Below, in pieces: positions 36,972 through 46,002 of a DNA stretch of 64,000 bases. The translations under genes and the position numbers were made by a program. Under the pieces are notes generated by a model that had not been told where the DNA came from, searched no databases, and was given only the letters and a program-made list of their open reading frames with translations. Within the stretch, counting starts at the first letter, position 1. Every line of letters starts with the position of its first letter. Source of the stretch: Symploca sp. SIO1C2 (lineage in GTDB: Bacteria; Cyanobacteriota; Cyanobacteriia; Cyanobacteriales; Coleofasciculaceae); the NCBI GenBank assembly GCA_010672925.1, contig JAAHFP010000012.1, positions 157,192 through 221,191 of the forward strand. Direction: 5' to 3'.

Positions 36972-38567
36972 ATGCGAGTTTTACTCTTATATCCTCTTTT
37001 TCCTAAATCCTTTTGGTCTTTTGACAAAGCAATAGAACTAATCGGGTGCAAGGTGTCCCTACCACCTCTAGGCTTGATCACCGTAGCCGCAATCTTACCC
37101 CAAACTTGGGAATTTCGCCTAGTGGATCGCAATGTTCAACCGGAAACTGAAGCGGACTGGGAATGGGCAGATTTGGTGATTATTTCTGGTATGATTGTTC
37201 AAAAACCAGACCTGTTGTATTTAATTCGTGAAGCCAAAAAAAGAGGTAAAACTGTAGCAGCAGGAGGTCCTTATGTGACTTCTGTACCGGAAGAAGCAAC
37301 GGTTGCTGGAGTAGATTTTTTGATTTTAGATGAAGGAGAAATTACTCTACCTTTGTTTGTGGAAGCCTTAGCAAGGGGTGAAACTTCAGGAGTATTGAGG
37401 GCTAATGGTGAGAAGCCTGATGTCACGACAACACCAATTCCTCGCTACGATTTGTTGGATTTGACTGCTTACACTGATATGTCGGTGCAGTTTTCTCGGG
37501 GCTGTCCTTTCCAATGCGAATTCTGTGACATTATTGTCTTATATGGACGCAAACCCCGTACCAAAACTCCAGCACAACTTTTGGCTGAATTACAAACTCT
37601 CTACGATTTGGGCTGGCACCGTGGCGTATTTGTCGTCGATGATAACTTTATTGGCAATAAGCGCAATGTTAAGCTGCTACTCCGGGAATTAGCCCCTTGG
37701 ATGGAACAACGTGGCTATCCCTTCAGCTTAGTTACGGAAGCTTCGGTAAATCTGGCAGAAGACCAAGAATTGTTAGACTTAATGATTGCTGCTAACTTTA
37801 GTGCTGTTTTTCTCGGCATCGAAACCCCAGACACCGATAGTTTAACCCTAACTAAAAAACACCAAAATACCCGCAACTCTCTCCTAGAGGCTGTCAAAAA
37901 AATCAATCGCATGGGCTTGCGAGTTATGGCTGGCTTTATTATTGGCTTTGATGGGGAAAAACCAGGGGCAGGGGAGCGTATTATTAACTTTGTAGAAGCA
38001 ACTGCCATTCCCTTCGCCATGTTTAGTATGCTTCAAGCTTTACCGAATACCGCCTTGTGGGAGCGCTTGAAAAAAGAGGGGCGTTTACTAGAGGGAGAAG
38101 AGCAAAATGAGGCAAACGGCAATCAAACAACTTTAACCAATTTTATCCCTAGCCGTCCTATAGAAGAATTGGCTAAAGAATATGTCCGTTGTTTTTGGGA
38201 ATTATATGAGCCGGAGCGTTACTTGGGTAGAGTGTATCGTCACTACCTAGCAATGAAACCCAAGCCCCACAAAAAGAAGTTTCGGATGCTAGAATTACTA
38301 GAAATACGGGCACTATTGATTATTGTTTGGCGAGAAGGGATTAAACGTAAGACTCGCTTCCAATTTTGGCATCAACTCTTCTCAATAATCAAATACAACC
38401 CTAGGGTATTCATTGCTTATATCACCAATTGTGCTCACATGGAGCATTTTATCGAATACCGCCAGATTGTCCGGGCAGAAATTGAAGCTCAACTAGCGGA
38501 TTTTTCCGCATCTAAGATAAAGGCTAAATCTGAACCACTGGAACTACAAGAGCTTAGTGTTTCTTAA
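36972..38567 (+). CDS. B12-binding-domain radical SAM protein (DUF4070 type)
   Basis: A 531-residue protein. An N-terminal cobalamin-binding-like Rossmann domain (about 1-130; PLGLITVAAILP) precedes a radical SAM core with the cluster motif CPFQCEFC near residue 180 and a C-terminal DUF4070-like region (about 400-500). The CxxxCxxC spacing is intact. Such class B enzymes methylate or rearrange unreactive carbons; hopanoid C-2 methylase is a relative, but I cannot assign this substrate. ATG at 36972. It stands alone. A run of Lys/Arg and Trp residues in the C-terminal half may contact membrane lipid. Confidence 0.85.
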   Translation: MRVLLLYPLFPKSFWSFDKAIELIGCKVSLPPLGLITVAAILPQTWEFRLVDRNVQPETEADWEWADLVIISGMIVQKPDLLYLIREAKKRGKTVAAGGPYVTSVPEEATVAGVDFLILDEGEITLPLFVEALARGETSGVLRANGEKPDVTTTPIPRYDLLDLTAYTDMSVQFSRGCPFQCEFCDIIVLYGRKPRTKTPAQLLAELQTLYDLGWHRGVFVVDDNFIGNKRNVKLLLRELAPWMEQRGYPFSLVTEASVNLAEDQELLDLMIAANFSAVFLGIETPDTDSLTLTKKHQNTRNSLLEAVKKINRMGLRVMAGFIIGFDGEKPGAGERIINFVEATAIPFAMFSMLQALPNTALWERLKKEGRLLEGEEQNEANGNQTTLTNFIPSRPIEELAKEYVRCFWELYEPERYLGRVYRHYLAMKPKPHKKKFRMLELLEIRALLIIVWREGIKRKTRFQFWHQLFSIIKYNPRVFIAYITNCAHMEHFIEYRQIVRAEIEAQLADFSASKIKAKSEPLELQELSVS

Positions 38568-38713
38568 ATAGGGTTTGCTGCATAAGTGTGGAAGCAATGC
38601 CAGACAGTGCTTTCAGTCATTTTTTACCTACAAAAGTGCAAGGAAATTGTATTGATAGGCTCATTTTTCTTGCACAAATGATGAACATTTTGCGTTCTCT
38701 ACAATTATTATTT

Positions 38714-38830
38714 CCCTTGTCCTCCTTGTCCTCCTTGTCCTCCTTGTCCTCCTTGTCCTCCTTGTCCTCCTTGTCCTCCTTGTCCTCCTTGTCCTCCTTG
38801 TCCTCCTTGTCTTCCTTGTCTCCCTTGTCT
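38714..38830. repeat. 9-bp minisatellite (CTTGTCCTC), about 12 copies
   Basis: The unit CTTGTCCTC repeats with almost no change and ends with CTTGTCTTC/CTTGTCTCC variants. On the opposite strand it is GAGGACAAG, the same family as the GACAAGGGA array inside the CHAT gene. Peptides predicted across it on either strand are low complexity. The gap 38568-39013 holds nothing else. Confidence 0.93.
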
Positions 38831-39013
38831 GACTTATTCAGCAAACCCTAAATCGGTGGTAGGTGGGTTGTTTCGATCGCTTCTTAGGTTTAACTTAAGC
38901 TTAGCGATCGCTCACCTTATTTTTGAGGTGTTAAGGTAAGATGAACCATAAAGACACAAGGTTCACAAAGGAGAGTGATCAGCTACGCTGGTGCTGAAAG
39001 CAATCGCACTCAA

Positions 39014-39817
39014 TCATTGAGCTGCCAATGAATTTTTTTTACCCTGAGTTACTGGCAAAATGATATCCCACATATTACCACTAATTTCCTTTAATCTATT
39101 TAAACTCAACCTATTCTGTTCATTGTTCAATTTATCTAGAGAGTAGAGAGAATTAGGAGGAAAGAGATACCAAGTTGATGGCACTACATCCCATAGCCAC
39201 CAGTTAAATAACTCTCTTCTTCCATAAGAACCTGGGAATATGGCATATCCCTCCAGGCAGTCGTCCAAAATATCTAGCAACGCTGCTACTGCACAATTTG
39301 CTTCCAGGGTCTTGATGGCACTAATATAAACACCTAAGGCTTCAGATAATCCTTGGAAATGCGATATCTTCTTTTCTGAGTAAAGATTACAGACATTTAC
39401 TGATGTATTATTTACTTTGCCTATCGAAGCTCTAATCAAGGGGCTTCTATCATGGAAGATTTCTCTGATATTTACCAGTAGCCAATCTGTTAAGTGATTA
39501 ATGGTTGCTTCTGGATCTGGATTATTAGGCTGATAATATTTAACTGTAGGCTCGACAGTACAAGCTAAAATCAAGGCCATCCAAACATAACGAATATGCT
39601 TTAAAGTTTGATTACAGCCCTCAAACGAATGTAGAATTTCCTCCAAAACTTCCTCAAGTAGGACTGTTCCGTCTGCTTCTGACTCATAAAGCTCTTCATA
39701 GTGGTGTTCCCATGCCCTAACTAGAGATTTCTGAAGTGCATCAGGCATATGGCATAATAAAGATTGTCTATCTAAAGAAATTTGTTTGTATGTAGAACTA
39801 CTCCATGGTAAAGTCAT
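39014..39817 (-). CDS. Unknown protein, candidate immunity partner of the deaminase
   Basis: A 267-residue, acidic, helical protein without signal peptide, membrane segment or known motif. It starts at ATG 39817 with AAAGG five bases upstream, only 17 bp after the deaminase stop, so the two are almost certainly cotranscribed. Toxin-then-immunity order is the usual arrangement in polymorphic toxin cassettes, so immunity is a reasonable guess. It is larger than many immunity proteins and I recognise no immunity family. Confidence 0.5.
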   Translation of the reverse strand: MTLPWSSSTYKQISLDRQSLLCHMPDALQKSLVRAWEHHYEELYESEADGTVLLEEVLEEILHSFEGCNQTLKHIRYVWMALILACTVEPTVKYYQPNNPDPEATINHLTDWLLVNIREIFHDRSPLIRASIGKVNNTSVNVCNLYSEKKISHFQGLSEALGVYISAIKTLEANCAVAALLDILDDCLEGYAIFPGSYGRRELFNWWLWDVVPSTWYLFPPNSLYSLDKLNNEQNRLSLNRLKEISGNMWDIILPVTQGKKNSLAAQ

Positions 39818-39834
39818 GCTTGCCTTTGATCTTT

Positions 39835-40263
39835 TTAGGGTTTTGGTGGATATGGATAATCCCAGAATACATGCAGGCTTATACTAGGAAATTTCTCCTC
39901 AAACTGTCTCAAGATACTACTACAGCTCTCACATGGCTGAAACTCTGTGTAGAGGTAAAGCTCACCTTCTACTTGAAGATCGTAGAACATTTCCAGGGTA
40001 TCAGCAATTTCGGACAAAACTTTATACTCAGCATCAGTATCCATGAGCCGCTGAGTCCTAGTATCAGTAATGGGTTGAAACTGTCCTCCTACTGATTTGG
40101 GTTTTGGTCTATCTGGGATTGGACTTTTCCTACCTCCTCTAGATGTTGCTCCTGCACAAAAGGCGATGCCGCTTTTCAGGTGAAGTTCAGCAAGTGCGAC
40201 ATTTGCTTTACCGATAGGCTTCCTCAGATACTGCGTCCGAATTAGGGCAGCACCATCTCTCAA
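39835..40263 (-). CDS. Deaminase-fold toxin domain (BURPS668_1122-like)
   Basis: The C-terminal ~125 residues fit the nucleic-acid-deaminase fold of bacterial polymorphic toxins: a GKANVALAEL first strand, the zinc/proton-shuttle motif D77-A78-E79 (MDTDAEYKVLSEIA), then TEFQPCESC with C111 and C114, and EKFPSISLHVF. All catalytic positions are present. No trafficking domain or signal peptide precedes it. The start is unclear: TTG at 40263 has only a too-close AGAGG; an in-frame CTG at 40278 has AGGAG eight bases upstream. The frame closes at TAA just beyond. It may be a stand-alone cassette or the remnant tip of a larger toxin. Confidence 0.7.
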   Translation of the reverse strand: MRDGAALIRTQYLRKPIGKANVALAELHLKSGIAFCAGATSRGGRKSPIPDRPKPKSVGGQFQPITDTRTQRLMDTDAEYKVLSEIADTLEMFYDLQVEGELYLYTEFQPCESCSSILRQFEEKFPSISLHVFWDYPYPPKP

Positions 40264-40297
40264 TACCTCTTCTCTCAGAACTTAAGCTCCTAAATCT

Positions 40298-40357
40298 GCG
40301 ATCGCACTTTTGCACCATATCATTGGTTCCGAGCATCAACAAGATAACATCCGACAT
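40298..40357 (-). pseudogene. SGNH/GDSL-hydrolase-like fragment
   Basis: From ATG 40357 the minus strand reads MSDVILLMLGTNDMVQKC, which matches the GxND block of SGNH hydrolases (typically DVVLLMLGTND). Upstream the frame is closed by TAG, and downstream it runs into the deaminase region in a different frame. Only this short piece is recognisable, so I treat it as a relic. The rest of 40264-40513 has no gene. Confidence 0.4.
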
Positions 40358-40513
40358 GCTCTAGGTGTTATCGCTTATCTTGAGGTATTGAGTAATTTGA
40401 ACCACTCTAGACACAAGGGGGAGCGATCGCTTGAGACTCTACAGGTGTACAGCTATCCCATTATCTAAAATAATAGCCAAAAATCACGATAATTGCAACC
40501 AATTCCCAATTCC

Positions 40514-43330
40514 CTACCCCACTAAAGCTCGAAATCCTTCCTTATCTCGAATACTGTCAAAATCTGGGTTGTGTCTTGCTTCCCTTCGACTAAAACGAGG
40601 TGCAATATCCATCGCTTGTTTCAGATTATCAATTGCCTGTTCGACTTCTCCTTGTCGGGCATAGCAACAGGCTTTTCCATAATAGCCACTCTCATGCTTA
40701 GGATCTTGCTTAACCGCTTGCTCACAATCAGCAAGTGCTTCGGTGTATCGACCCGCCCTTGCTAAAATAATACCGCGATTTGCTTGGTATAATACTTCTT
40801 GAGGCTTCAGATTGATTGCCTGATCAATGATTGTAATAGCTTTCTCAAAATCTTTTAGGAAGCTCAATGTTAGTGCTTGAGAGTTGAGTGCATCATCATG
40901 CTTAGGCTCAATTCTCAAAGCTTTTTCGCAAGCGGCAAGTGCTTCCTTATATCGCTGTAGATTCCTGAGTGTATTCCCTCTACTTACCCAAGCATAAACA
41001 GACTGAGAGTCGAGGTCAATCGCTTTTTGATAACTGTCAAGAGCTTCTTCATATAGCTCTAGATTATTGAGTGTATTGCCTCGAATTACCCAAGCAGAAG
41101 CAGACTGAGGATTGAGGTCAATTGCTGTTTGAAAACTATCAAGAGCTTCCTCATATCGCTCTAGATTATATAGTGTATTCCCTCGATTCCTCCAAGCATC
41201 AAAAGACTGAGGAGCGAGGTCAGTCGCTGTTTTTAAACTGTCAAGTGCTTCCTCATATCGCTGTAGATTACCTAGCGCAACTCCCTGAGCAACGAATAAT
41301 AATGCATTACCTTGCCCTAACTCTAGGGCTTTCTGATAGCAATCCAGTGAATCTTCGTAACTTTTCGTACTTATCAGTAAGAAACCAATATGTGAAAAAA
41401 GACTATGTGCCAGCTTTGGACGACAGTTGACTAAAAGTTGTTCAGTCTGATTTTTTGCTTGCAAGAGGGAATCAGTCTTTTCCCTAGAACTATGGCAACG
41501 TAAAGCCTTATAAATCAGTCCTACACCCTTGCCAAAACCATCTTCCAAATCACTGACATATCCCAATAGGGATTGAATCGATGCCTCAATTAGTTTTGAA
41601 AAGGCTTCAACTTCTTCTGAAGGAGTATTTTCACCTTCAAGTTGAGTTTTGTAGCTTGTCGGGGATTCATCTAGAAAAAACCAGCCTATACTGAGAACCA
41701 TTCCTGCATCCTCAAAAAATTTTCTTGTTGCCTTAGGAAGCAAATCCAAGTTCTCTGTGTTCATCTCTGCACTAATAAAAGCCAAGGGAGCCATAAACAC
41801 ATCAGGTTCTTGCAAATAAACTGCCACAAAAACCTGTTCAATATATTGTTGTAATCCTTCCCTTCGCTTACCAAACAGACTGTAATAGAGATATTCGGCA
41901 ATTAGTTTTCGCCACTCCTCATCCTCATAGGGATCAGGTAAACGACTTGGAGGAGGAAACAACTCATCTGCTTGTTGCTGAAAGTAGTTGGCGAGTGAGA
42001 CATTGGTTTGATAAAACCGACTCCGACTATCCTGAAAACAGGACTGCCGAAAGACATCCCGTGCCACATCATCTAAACGGTATTGTCCTTTGCTAAACTC
42101 AACGAAGTCTGAGTTTTTCAGCCATTCAAAGTAAACTTCTATTTGCTGGGCATCCTCTTGCAAACCCAAGCCATCCTTCCCCAATAAATATTGAAGCATT
42201 CCCTGGTCAAACCACCGGCAACAAGCCACTACCTGCAAGATCTTTTGCTGCTGGGTATCTATTCCCTGTAATAATAACTTAGCGATCGCTTGATTCCCTT
42301 GGGAAAAGTCAAGTTTCTTACCTGGCTCCCATTGCTTCCGTACCCAGTCGAGGTAATAGGGTAATCCCTGAGTCACATTGTAGATTTTAGCCCGTTCACC
42401 ACCTTTTTTAATACCAATTTGCTTGAGGTACTCCTCTGTCTGTTTTTTACTAAATCTACTTAGCTGTACTTCATGGAGCAACTTCCTATCTTGGTTGAGT
42501 TTGCGCCATCCCTCATCTGCTTGCAGTGATTTTCGCCCGACGACAACTAGCCTTACTGGTGCAGAATATAACGGTGTATCTTCAACTAAATACTGCCACA
42601 GCCATTGATTTAGATAAGCCTGAGCCTTTTCATAGGTATCTAAAATTAGCACCAGTACTCGCCCTGTACTCTGGGCTATTTGTCTCAAACTCTCGGCAAA
42701 TGCCTGGGTAAGTTTGGGCACTGGATTTAACATCAGTGCCTGAAGTTCAGGCTGGTCTTTAGTTGCAGGATGGTGTCTAACTTGCTGCTGTATCCATTCT
42801 TGCAGACTCTCTGTATCATTAGCGATCGCACTGAAGGCAGAAAATCCTGATCCTGAACTCTCCCAAGACTTGGGTTTGCTGGCAGTAAAACCGGTGGGAC
42901 TTAGCCAGACAAATCGCTCAAACCAGCTGGTAATCTTTCTTGCGTCTTCAGGGTTAGTCGTTTCACCATCCACTGATTGACTTAATTGAGAAAGAGCCTT
43001 TTCAAACTGCATCTGCTGTTGGGTAAAGGCATCAGCAATAGTTTGCTCACTCACCAGCTGCCTTGCCTGTTGATGCAATTTTCCCATCAGCTTGAGTGGT
43101 GTTTCGATATTAGAAGTTTTGGCAAAACAAACCTCCAGAAAATCCACTTCCTCCATGTGAGCCTGCTGTAATCTACCCAGTAACGTGGTTTTGCCCACTC
43201 CACCGATGCCGTAAATATTGAAGAGTAAGGGTTGTTTTTGAGGTTCCTTCAGGGCTATCGCAAAACGTTTTAATAGTCTTTCCGCCTCATCCCTCTCAAT
43301 ATAGTACTCATCTGGAACAAGCGATCGCAT
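40514..43330 (-). CDS. STAND-class ATPase with C-terminal TPR repeats
   Basis: A 938-residue protein. A P-loop ATPase (Walker A GIGGVGKTT at about 41-49; Walker B RVLVLILDTYE near 240) is followed by a winged-helix-like and helical region (about 370-650), then roughly eight TPRs (about 655-925; units of the type ALDSFQTAIDLNPQSASAW). STAND-TPR proteins act as signal-activated switches. The ATG at 43330 begins just before the ATPase. The same frame stays open for 61 codons upstream, with sequence like the small gene at 43578, but it has no start codon and is closed by TGA at 43514-43516. The native N-terminal adaptor therefore appears cut off, and function is doubtful. Confidence 0.8.
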   Translation of the reverse strand: MRSLVPDEYYIERDEAERLLKRFAIALKEPQKQPLLFNIYGIGGVGKTTLLGRLQQAHMEEVDFLEVCFAKTSNIETPLKLMGKLHQQARQLVSEQTIADAFTQQQMQFEKALSQLSQSVDGETTNPEDARKITSWFERFVWLSPTGFTASKPKSWESSGSGFSAFSAIANDTESLQEWIQQQVRHHPATKDQPELQALMLNPVPKLTQAFAESLRQIAQSTGRVLVLILDTYEKAQAYLNQWLWQYLVEDTPLYSAPVRLVVVGRKSLQADEGWRKLNQDRKLLHEVQLSRFSKKQTEEYLKQIGIKKGGERAKIYNVTQGLPYYLDWVRKQWEPGKKLDFSQGNQAIAKLLLQGIDTQQQKILQVVACCRWFDQGMLQYLLGKDGLGLQEDAQQIEVYFEWLKNSDFVEFSKGQYRLDDVARDVFRQSCFQDSRSRFYQTNVSLANYFQQQADELFPPPSRLPDPYEDEEWRKLIAEYLYYSLFGKRREGLQQYIEQVFVAVYLQEPDVFMAPLAFISAEMNTENLDLLPKATRKFFEDAGMVLSIGWFFLDESPTSYKTQLEGENTPSEEVEAFSKLIEASIQSLLGYVSDLEDGFGKGVGLIYKALRCHSSREKTDSLLQAKNQTEQLLVNCRPKLAHSLFSHIGFLLISTKSYEDSLDCYQKALELGQGNALLFVAQGVALGNLQRYEEALDSLKTATDLAPQSFDAWRNRGNTLYNLERYEEALDSFQTAIDLNPQSASAWVIRGNTLNNLELYEEALDSYQKAIDLDSQSVYAWVSRGNTLRNLQRYKEALAACEKALRIEPKHDDALNSQALTLSFLKDFEKAITIIDQAINLKPQEVLYQANRGIILARAGRYTEALADCEQAVKQDPKHESGYYGKACCYARQGEVEQAIDNLKQAMDIAPRFSRREARHNPDFDSIRDKEGFRALVG

Positions 43331-43571
43331 TCGGGATGGGCGGTTTGTTCCATTTGCCGCTGGTTGTGAAATCTCTGCTGGTTGTTGAGTCTCTTTCTTC
43401 GCTAATTGCGCTGCTTCTAGCTGTACTTTCAGGCTTTCAACATCCTGGCGTTTCTCATCTAATTGCTGCTTCAGATGGACTGGAATTGTTGAAATGGTGT
43501 AGCTTGCAGCTTGTCACTCTAGCAGTTTAAGTGTTTTTTGGTGGGCAATCAGTATTTTTTCGAGATCAGCG
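43331..43571 (-). pseudogene. Disrupted N-terminal adaptor of the STAND gene
   Basis: In frame with the ATPase gene the minus strand reads LEKILIAHQKTLKLLE, TGA (43514-43516), then QAASYTISTIPVHLKQQLDE and KRQDVESLKVQL. This parallels the intact neighbour, which has LEEQAATFTRSQIPVHLKMD. The TGA replaces what should be a Glu-like codon. One nonsense mutation thus separates adaptor and ATPase. Re-sequencing should rule out an error. Confidence 0.65.
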
Positions 43572-43577
43572 CAATCA

Positions 43578-43763
43578 TCAATTGGGCTCCCCATCCCTCA
43601 ATCTTGCCTCCAATTCTTTAACTTCTCGCCGCTTGTCCTCCAGATCCATCTTTAAGTGAACAGGTATTTGTGACCTAGTAAATGTAGCAGCCTGTTCTTC
43701 TAAAGTAGCAAGCGATCGCTGCATTTGTGCCAATGCTGGAGCCAACATTTCTTGATTTGTCAT
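43578..43763 (-). CDS. Small coiled-coil adaptor, paralogue of the STAND N-terminus
   Basis: A 61-residue protein from ATG 43763 (MTNQEMLAPALAQMQRSL). It contains ATLEEQAATFTRSQIPVHLK and a charged coiled-coil tail (DLEDKRREVKELEARL). I recall this module at the N-terminus of many cyanobacterial STAND and TIR proteins, where it serves as an effector-associated domain. Here it is a free-standing copy whose stop overlaps the start of the disrupted second copy. It may be a tandem duplication product. Confidence 0.55.
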   Translation of the reverse strand: MTNQEMLAPALAQMQRSLATLEEQAATFTRSQIPVHLKMDLEDKRREVKELEARLRDGEPN

Positions 43764-43931
43764 CCCTGTGGGCAATTCCGAATTCTGAACAGTCTGCTTA
43801 CCCTTACAGCAGAGCCTTCTACTTGGGTTACAGTAATAATCAGAACGTTAGCTTCATCAGTCATCGGGTTTTAATTCCTAGGGCATTACCGGTTTGGCAC
43901 ACCTACAATGGTGGCGGGAGAGACGGGTTTT

Positions 43932-43976
43932 GAAGTAACAAGTAACAAGTAACAAGTAACAAGTAATAAGTAAGAA
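43932..43976. repeat. Heptanucleotide tandem repeat (AAGTAAC)
   Basis: About six copies of AAGTAAC/AAGTAAT. The same family follows the ABC transporter at 36672-36705. The stretch 43764-44165 contains no gene. Confidence 0.9.
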
Positions 43977-44165
43977 GAGATGATTAATTTATCCTATCGG
44001 TTATAGTGCCTACAAATCAAGGATTTTTCGCCAAAAATATATCATTCACAACAAAGGATGAACATCTTTCTGTCTCCGCGTCTCCATTTCCCCGCGTTCC
44101 CGCGTCTATTTTCAGATTAGGAGGGAAGAAAATTTTGCTGGTTTCTTTACCAGTGTTTTTTTCTC

Positions 44166-44471
44166 TTAATATAATTCCTCAACTTCTTCTATTATCTCAA
44201 CTTCCTCGATTTCCTCAATTTCTTCGACTATTTCAACTTCCTCAATTTCTTCGACTTCTTCTACTATCTCGACTTCTTCAATTTCTTCTATTATCTCAAC
44301 TTCCTCGATTTCCTCAACTTCTTCTACTATCTCGATTTCCTCGATTTCCTCAATTTCTTCTATTATCTCAACTTCCTCAAAGGCTTGTGCTGGAGTGGTG
44401 ACGAGAGCACCAACCAAGGTAACCGTAGCAGTAATTATTGCGGTATTAATCAGCAATAGTCTTGTCTTCAT
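44166..44471 (-). CDS. Secreted repeat protein made almost only of Glu, Ile and Val
   Basis: A 101-residue protein starting at ATG 44471. Residues 1-30 form a clear Sec signal peptide (MKTRLLLINTAIITATVTLV, then cleavage after AQA). The remaining 71 residues are FEE, then six degenerate 12-residue units of the form (V/I)-E-I-(I/V)-E-E-(I/V)-E-E-I-E-E, one of them 9 residues, ending ELY. Apart from F, L and Y the mature chain has only Glu, Ile and Val. It would be extremely acidic and could form an amphipathic coiled coil or beta-sheet, or bind cations; all this is inference. The DNA is a 36-bp tandem repeat. It is unrelated to neighbouring genes. Confidence 0.6.
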   Translation of the reverse strand: MKTRLLLINTAIITATVTLVGALVTTPAQAFEEVEIIEEIEEIEEIEIVEEVEEIEEVEIIEEIEEVEIVEEVEEIEEVEIVEEIEEIEEVEIIEEVEELY

Positions 44472-44715
44472 GGTACACTTATCAGTAATTATTTTTTATT
44501 TAAAACTAGCATTGTCAAATTTAGATGTCAACTCAGTTTGAGGTGGTTGACAAGAACATAAATTATATTAAGTTCGGATAAACAGTTATAGCACTACGCA
44601 TTTAGGTTAGGACATTAATAAAGCCTGAAACCAAGTCATGGCATATTTTTGATTTTTGATTTTTGAATTGCGCGTAGCGCTATATCATTCTCTTCTACCT
44701 TAAAAACCTTCTTCC

Positions 44716-46002
44716 TTACCTTCTGCCTTCTGCCCTCTGCCCTCTGCCTTTCGCTATATTAGCAGTCACAATCGTCACTGGATTAAGGGGAGAAAAACGG
44801 GTTAGCTGTCCTATGGGAACAGATCGAGATAGCTGAACTTGCAGTAAACGGTAATTCCAAGAGTGAGAATTGAACCAATCGAGAGCTTGGTTAAGGTGTT
44901 CTAAAGTTGCTAGGGCTAATACCACTATGCCATCAGTGGCTAAGTTAGCATGGCAGCTGTCGAGAATAGCACTTAAATTTCCCCCACTACCACCAATAAA
45001 AATGCGGTCAGGTGTCGGGAGTTGAGGCAAGACTTCTGGTGCGCTCCCCTGTATGGAAACAACATTGTTGACTTGTAGGCGTTGACAATTCTGCTCAATT
45101 AAGGTGGAGCCCATCGCAGTTTTCTCAACGGCGTATACCTGAGATTTTGGGCACAAACGGGCAATTTCAATGGAAACGGAACCAGTGCCTGCCCCAATAT
45201 CCCAAACTATTTGTCCCGGTTGTAGGGCTAATTCTCCCAAAATTACCAGTCTTACTTCTCGCTTAGTCATCAAACCGGGGCGGTCAGGAAAACTGGCAAA
45301 TGTACGGTCTGGTAATCCTAGCAAAGGTAGGGAATTAATCTCTAGGGGTTGATTAATGGCTTCAGACTGACGGAGTAAGACAACAACATTCAGCGGCGCA
45401 AAAGTCTGTTGTAATACCTGATCTATGGAGAGACATCGTACTTGCTCATCAGTCCCTCCTAGATTTTCACACACCCAGAATTGGTAGCAATTGGCTATAT
45501 CTAAACTTAGCAGTAGTCGCGCGATCGCATTTGGTGTATGCTTCTGATCAGTGAGCAATCCCATCTTGTTGACATTCTGCTGTAGAGCCACAGTTAGCTG
45601 CTCCAAGGAGCGTCCATGAACACTAATAATCTGGGCATCTTGCCAAGGTACTTTAATCCGATTAAAAGCTAATTGAATTGAGCTGAGATGGGGATAAAAA
45701 GTGAGCTGAGATGGAGGTAGTTGAGCCAGCAAAAACCGTCCTAAACCAAAAAACAAGGGATCGCCGCTGACTAATACAACAATACAGGTGTGGGGATGAT
45801 CCGTTGCCAAGTAAGTGCGAATCTGTTGAATTGCTTCAGTAAAATCCGTAAGTACTAAGCGTGAGGCAGAATGGTTAGGGAAATAACTCAAATGGCGATC
45901 GCTTCCCACTAATAAAGTTGCCTTATCTACTAACTGTCGTACTGTATCTGTTAGTCCAGCTATCCCATCCAAGCCTATTCCAACAACATTTACCCCATTC
46001 AT
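44716..46002 (-). CDS. cbiET: Precorrin-6Y C5,15-methyltransferase (decarboxylating), CbiE-CbiT fusion
   Basis: A 428-residue fusion. Residues 1-205 are the CbiE SAM-dependent methylase (VNVVGIGLDGIAGL, VLVSGDPLFFGLG). Residues 225-415 are CbiT, a Rossmann methyltransferase/decarboxylase (VWDIGAGTGSVSIEIA, IFIGGSGGNL). It methylates precorrin-6B at C5 and C15 with loss of CO2 in cobalamin synthesis (CobL in aerobes). The last residues (KGRGQRAEGRR) are encoded by CTGCCTT-type heptamers, so the natural C-terminus has been extended by repeat. It follows cbiC on the same strand. Confidence 0.93.
   Translation of the reverse strand: MNGVNVVGIGLDGIAGLTDTVRQLVDKATLLVGSDRHLSYFPNHSASRLVLTDFTEAIQQIRTYLATDHPHTCIVVLVSGDPLFFGLGRFLLAQLPPSQLTFYPHLSSIQLAFNRIKVPWQDAQIISVHGRSLEQLTVALQQNVNKMGLLTDQKHTPNAIARLLLSLDIANCYQFWVCENLGGTDEQVRCLSIDQVLQQTFAPLNVVVLLRQSEAINQPLEINSLPLLGLPDRTFASFPDRPGLMTKREVRLVILGELALQPGQIVWDIGAGTGSVSIEIARLCPKSQVYAVEKTAMGSTLIEQNCQRLQVNNVVSIQGSAPEVLPQLPTPDRIFIGGSGGNLSAILDSCHANLATDGIVVLALATLEHLNQALDWFNSHSWNYRLLQVQLSRSVPIGQLTRFSPLNPVTIVTANIAKGRGQRAEGRR

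Noticed and set aside
38588-38851. Ser/Leu- or Glu/Asp/Lys-rich proteins over the CTTGTCCTC array
   Set aside because: Low complexity on both strands, explained entirely by the 9-bp minisatellite.
44006-44401. Plus-strand Leu/Pro/Ser-rich frame opposite the Glu/Ile/Val protein
   Set aside because: It has no signal peptide or ribosome site; the minus-strand frame has both a proper signal peptide and clean end.
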